NCBI GenBank assembly: GCA_014859755.1
Contig: JACUTO010000081.1
Span: 1-6,557, forward strand
Source of the DNA: Candidatus Bathyarchaeota archaeon
Lineage (GTDB): Archaea; Thermoproteota; Bathyarchaeia; Bathyarchaeales; Bathyarchaeaceae
Length of the DNA: 6,557 nt
Direction of reading: 5' to 3'
In this document: piece after piece, positions 4,201-6,557 of the stretch
Numbering within the stretch: the stretch's first letter is position 1
How the letters are laid out: every line of letters begins with the position of its first letter
The notes under the pieces: generated by a model
Database searches by the model: none
Told to the model about the DNA's origin: nothing
Seen by the model: the letters and a program-made list of their open reading frames with translations, nothing else
Position numbers and translations under genes: made by a program

Positions 4201-5028
4201 ATGGGCATTTTCAATGGTTTTTCGGTGATTCTTTTACTATATGAAATCCTTGCTTTGTTTGTTCTCGTGATAATTGTCCTATCCATCCTATCGTCTTCGA
4301 TTAGAATCGTGAGAGAATATGAGAGAGCAGTTATTTTCCGCTTAGGTCGGCTTATGGGCGCCAAGGGTCCGGGGTTATTTTTTATTGTGCCGGGAGTCGA
4401 CAGAACGCGCATCGTGGACTTAAGGACTATTACATACGATGCACGCATGATAAAAATAATCACGAGGGATAATATACGGTGCGATGTAGACTCGTTTGTG
4501 TATTATCGAGTGGTCGATCCCGTAAAGGCGGTCTGCGAGGTAGAGGATTACGTTCATGCCACTCAAATGTTAGCAAAGACAGTATTACGAGATGTCTTAG
4601 GTCACGCGGAGCTTGATGACCTGTTGACAAAAACGACAGAGTTCACAAAGCAGATTCAGGAGGAAATAGATGAGTTTACGGACCCGTGGGGTATAAAAGT
4701 GAGCGCGGTAGCTATCAGCGATGTCCTACTTCCGGCAGAAATGCAGAGGGCAATCGCAAAGCAAGCAGAAGCTGAAAGGGAGAAGAGAGCCAGAATCATC
4801 GTTGCCGAAGGAGAATATGTCGCAGCAGAGAAGATGGCGCAGGCTGCAGAAGTCTACGGGAAAAGCCCGATCACACTAAAGTTGCGAGAGCTCCAAACGT
4901 TGACAGACATTGCGAGAGAAAAGAATCTCGTAGTGGTTACTTCAACCACTGACCTACGCGAACTTGGGAACATCGTCGCCCTAACCCGTGCAGCGGTAGG
5001 GAAAGGGGAACAGGTTAAGAAGAAATGA
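4201..5028 (+). CDS. SPFH/stomatin-like membrane protein
   Basis: Stomatins oligomerise in the membrane and are linked to membrane-protein quality control. In Pyrococcus the homologue PH1511 is a substrate of the NfeD protease PH1510. This 275-residue product has an N-terminal hydrophobic segment (about 8-31), the stomatin hallmark Ser-Ile-Arg-Ile-Val-Arg-Glu-Tyr-Glu-Arg-Ala-Val (33-44) and Phe-Arg-Leu-Gly-Arg. An SPFH domain runs to about 175, followed by an Ala/Glu/Lys-rich coiled coil (about 178-218) and a C-terminal tail. The segment Asn-Leu-Val-Val-Val-Thr-Ser-Thr-Thr-Asp-Leu (242-252) sits where PH1511 has its hydrophobic cleavage site but is more polar here. The gene overlaps the next by four bases (ATGA), indicating a coupled operon. 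GTG 4225 is an alternative start that would still keep the membrane segment. Confidence 0.93.
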   Translation: MGIFNGFSVILLLYEILALFVLVIIVLSILSSSIRIVREYERAVIFRLGRLMGAKGPGLFFIVPGVDRTRIVDLRTITYDARMIKIITRDNIRCDVDSFVYYRVVDPVKAVCEVEDYVHATQMLAKTVLRDVLGHAELDDLLTKTTEFTKQIQEEIDEFTDPWGIKVSAVAISDVLLPAEMQRAIAKQAEAEREKRARIIVAEGEYVAAEKMAQAAEVYGKSPITLKLRELQTLTDIAREKNLVVVTSTTDLRELGNIVALTRAAVGKGEQVKKK

Positions 5029-6383
5029 GCCTACGTGTCGAGCGCGTATTCGTTACGATTCTCCTTTTTTCTGTATGGCTAGGTGTTTGCACTTCCTTTG
5101 AATCCAGCAGTGATTCGGTGATCGTTATAGAATTGGATGGAGTGATCAACTTTGGAGCTTCAGAACTCATCAAGGAAGGGTTGGATGAAGCCTACAAAAT
5201 CGATGCTAAGGCCGTGGTGCTTCTTCTAAACACTCATGGAGGCTCACTAGATGCAACATTTAACATTATAGACCTTATTGAACGGTCATCTATCCCCGTG
5301 ATCTCGTTTGTACATCCGAAAGGAGCCACAGCATGGTCTGCAGGCACTTTTATCGTCCTTTCATCACACGTAGCGGCGATGGCACCGTTCTCTATTCTAG
5401 GATCTTGTGCTCCACGGGCATACCCAACTGGAGAATTGATACAGGATCCAAAGTTAATCAATTCGCTAACGGAGTTTATTGTGCAAAGAGCTAAAATGCA
5501 CGGTAGAAATGAAACGATTGCCGCCAAGTTCGTGACGGAAAACCTTAACATAGGGGCAGAGGATGCGAAAAACTATGGGGTCATAGAAAAAGTGGCGACC
5601 ACAGCAGAGGAACTGTTAGATGCTGTTGACGGCATTGACGTGGAAGTGGCGGAAGAGGGGCGATTGACGATTCAGACGAGAAATGCGGCAGTACATTATT
5701 TTGGGGCAAGCATACGCGTGCGGGTTTTACGTGTTATTTCAGACCCTATGATCGCGTATCTCTTGTTCACTCTTGGGGTTTTTGGCGTCATTTTTGGCTT
5801 CTTCACCGCTGGATATGAAGGAGAAATCATAGGAGGCATCCTTTTAATCTTGGGTTTAATTGGGCTGGGGTTCTCTGTTGATCTCTTACCTGTTGTACTC
5901 ATTACTTTGGGCGGAGTTTTAGTATTCGTGGAGATGCGAGAACCAGGACTCCAGTTTTTTGGTCCAGCTGGAATATTTTGTTTATCAGTAGGAACGTTGC
6001 TTCTGCTTCGATTTGATCCTACACGATGGTTGATTTCTCCAGAATGGTATCAGTTTTTCATGGTCACGGTGATAGCTCTTGTAGGGATCTTGACAGGTTT
6101 CTCAGCGTTGGTTCTTTATAAGATAGTTAAGGCGAAGAAAAAGCGGCTTACTGTGCTTGAACTTATTGGCGGAATTGGTCGAACATTAGATGAGATCGGC
6201 CCGGAGAAAGTGGGGTTTATCCGGTTTCGTGGTGAGTATTGGAAGGCACGTTCAGACACGATCATAAAGCCTAATCGTAGGGTAAAGATTTTGGCAAAGG
6301 AAGGGCCAACACTCATTGTTGAGCTCATAGAAGAGGAGGTTATAGCCGGTGACCCTGAGAAAAGTAAACCATCTCAGAGATAG
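5025..6383 (+). CDS. Long-form NfeD membrane serine protease
   Basis: This 452-residue product has the architecture of Pyrococcus PH1510: signal-like N-terminus (6-24), a ClpP-like protease domain (about 31-205), several membrane segments (about 242-263, 267-283, 286-303, 312-329, 344-366) and a C-terminal NfeD OB-fold (about 375-437). The nucleophile is Ser105 in Ala-Trp-Ser-Ala-Gly-Thr-Phe. Lys143 in Asp-Pro-Lys-Leu-Ile-Asn aligns by eye with the PH1510 catalytic lysine, and Asn-Thr-His-Gly-Gly-Ser at 69-74 is the oxyanion-region loop. Gly-Arg-Asn-Glu-Thr-Ile-Ala and Tyr-Gly-Val-Ile-Glu are also family matches. The enzyme cleaves hydrophobic stretches, including the stomatin C-terminus, on the outer side of the membrane. 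ATG 5025 overlaps the stomatin stop codon (ATGA), so translation is coupled. The dyad appears intact, so it should be active. Confidence 0.95.
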   Translation: MSLRVERVFVTILLFSVWLGVCTSFESSSDSVIVIELDGVINFGASELIKEGLDEAYKIDAKAVVLLLNTHGGSLDATFNIIDLIERSSIPVISFVHPKGATAWSAGTFIVLSSHVAAMAPFSILGSCAPRAYPTGELIQDPKLINSLTEFIVQRAKMHGRNETIAAKFVTENLNIGAEDAKNYGVIEKVATTAEELLDAVDGIDVEVAEEGRLTIQTRNAAVHYFGASIRVRVLRVISDPMIAYLLFTLGVFGVIFGFFTAGYEGEIIGGILLILGLIGLGFSVDLLPVVLITLGGVLVFVEMREPGLQFFGPAGIFCLSVGTLLLLRFDPTRWLISPEWYQFFMVTVIALVGILTGFSALVLYKIVKAKKKRLTVLELIGGIGRTLDEIGPEKVGFIRFRGEYWKARSDTIIKPNRRVKILAKEGPTLIVELIEEEVIAGDPEKSKPSQR

Positions 6384-6430
6384 CTTAGTGTACGTGCGCG
6401 ATATCACATATTTACTTTCTTCCCTAATGC

Positions 6431-6449
6431 GCGCGCACATTTTGCGCGC
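6431..6449. terminator. GC-rich hairpin between convergent genes
   Basis: GCGCGCA (6431-6437) and TGCGCGC (6443-6449) form a perfect 7-bp stem with loop CATTT, midway between the NfeD stop at 6383 and the stop of the minus-strand gene at 6459. The arms overlap a 10-bp palindrome at 6428-6437. A bidirectional transcription barrier is plausible. T-rich stretches near 6411-6425 could act as archaeal-type terminators for NfeD. Confidence 0.35.
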
Positions 6450-6458
6450 TTGCCAAGT

Positions 6459-6557
6459 TTAAAGCTTTATCAATGATTTTTCGTGGTCGGCAACGATGTA
6501 TCTTTTGCCTTTTTGAATTACTTTGTGTCCCTCTTTTTCTAAGAGTTTTTTCTGTTC
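6459..6557 (-). CDS. C-terminal end of an unrecognised protein (partial)
   Basis: The minus strand is open from the window edge for 32 codons to TAA at 6459-6461. The peptide is very basic and charged (Glu-Gln-Lys-Lys-Leu-Leu-Glu-Lys-Glu-Gly, then Lys-Gly-Lys-Arg-Tyr-Ile-Val-Ala-Asp), with the helix-turn-strand feel of a small winged-helix or nucleic-acid-binding tail, but too little is present to assign a family. It is convergent with NfeD. The clean frame to the edge and the hairpin just past its stop support a real gene truncated by the window. Confidence 0.5.
   Translation of the reverse strand, partial: EQKKLLEKEGHKVIQKGKRYIVADHEKSLIKL

Noticed and set aside
4083..4463. 126-aa minus-strand frame across the stomatin gene start
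   Set aside because: It mostly mirrors the SPFH coding sequence, and its product has no recognisable features.
5234..5551. 105-aa minus-strand frame within the NfeD gene
   Set aside because: It is a shadow of the protease domain, which carries clear catalytic motifs on the plus strand.
1..6557. CRISPR array, rRNA, insertion sequence or replication origin
   Set aside because: I saw no regularly spaced repeats, rRNA signature, transposase or integrase motif, or origin-like repeat cluster anywhere in the window.

Overview
The window looks archaeal. It has a tRNA gene with a bulge-helix-bulge (BHB) intron, TATA-type promoters about 22-28 nt upstream of start codons (leaderless style), and a stomatin/NfeD protease operon of the Pyrococcus type. 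A TACK-group archaeon (Thermoproteota, possibly Bathyarchaeia-like) is plausible, but nothing here fixes the taxon.

Layout. (1) Positions 1-1530 are an A+T-rich accessory patch. It is bracketed by an 18-bp direct repeat of the 3' end of tRNA-Glu (38-55 and 1533-1550), with an imperfect 21-bp inverted repeat just inside (61-81 and 1431-1451). It carries a doubtful 74-aa ORF, an uncharacterised 170-aa protein, and a RelB/RelE-type toxin-antitoxin pair. The antitoxin is intact and the toxin is broken by a single frameshift. (2) Positions 1533-1671 on the minus strand hold tRNA-Glu(UUC), about 60 nt too long. One canonical 16-nt intron is well supported, and the 5' half needs about 45 more nt removed to fold. 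(3) A divergent pair follows: an HD-domain phosphohydrolase (minus) and thymidylate kinase (plus). Their inferred starts are only 47 nt apart and share one TATA-like block midway. (4) Positions 3704-4200 form a roughly 500-nt gap with a diverged inverted repeat of about 40 nt and a possible interrupted minus-strand ORF. (5) Positions 4201-6383 are a two-gene operon with an ATGA overlap: an SPFH/stomatin membrane protein and a long-form NfeD serine protease (Ser/Lys dyad visible). (6) The window ends with a GC-rich hairpin between convergent genes and the C-terminal end of an unrecognised minus-strand gene.

How the genes work together. Thymidylate kinase makes dTDP and the HD protein belongs to a family that includes dNTP hydrolases, so the divergent pair may be linked through nucleotide pools (inference). 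The stomatin and NfeD protease are a known functional pair in membrane protein quality control. The left-hand patch is best read as a decayed mini-island at a tRNA 3' end; no integrase is visible. No clearly new large system was found. The most unusual items are the tRNA-bounded patch, the multi-interrupted tRNA-Glu, and the repeats in the 500-nt gap.
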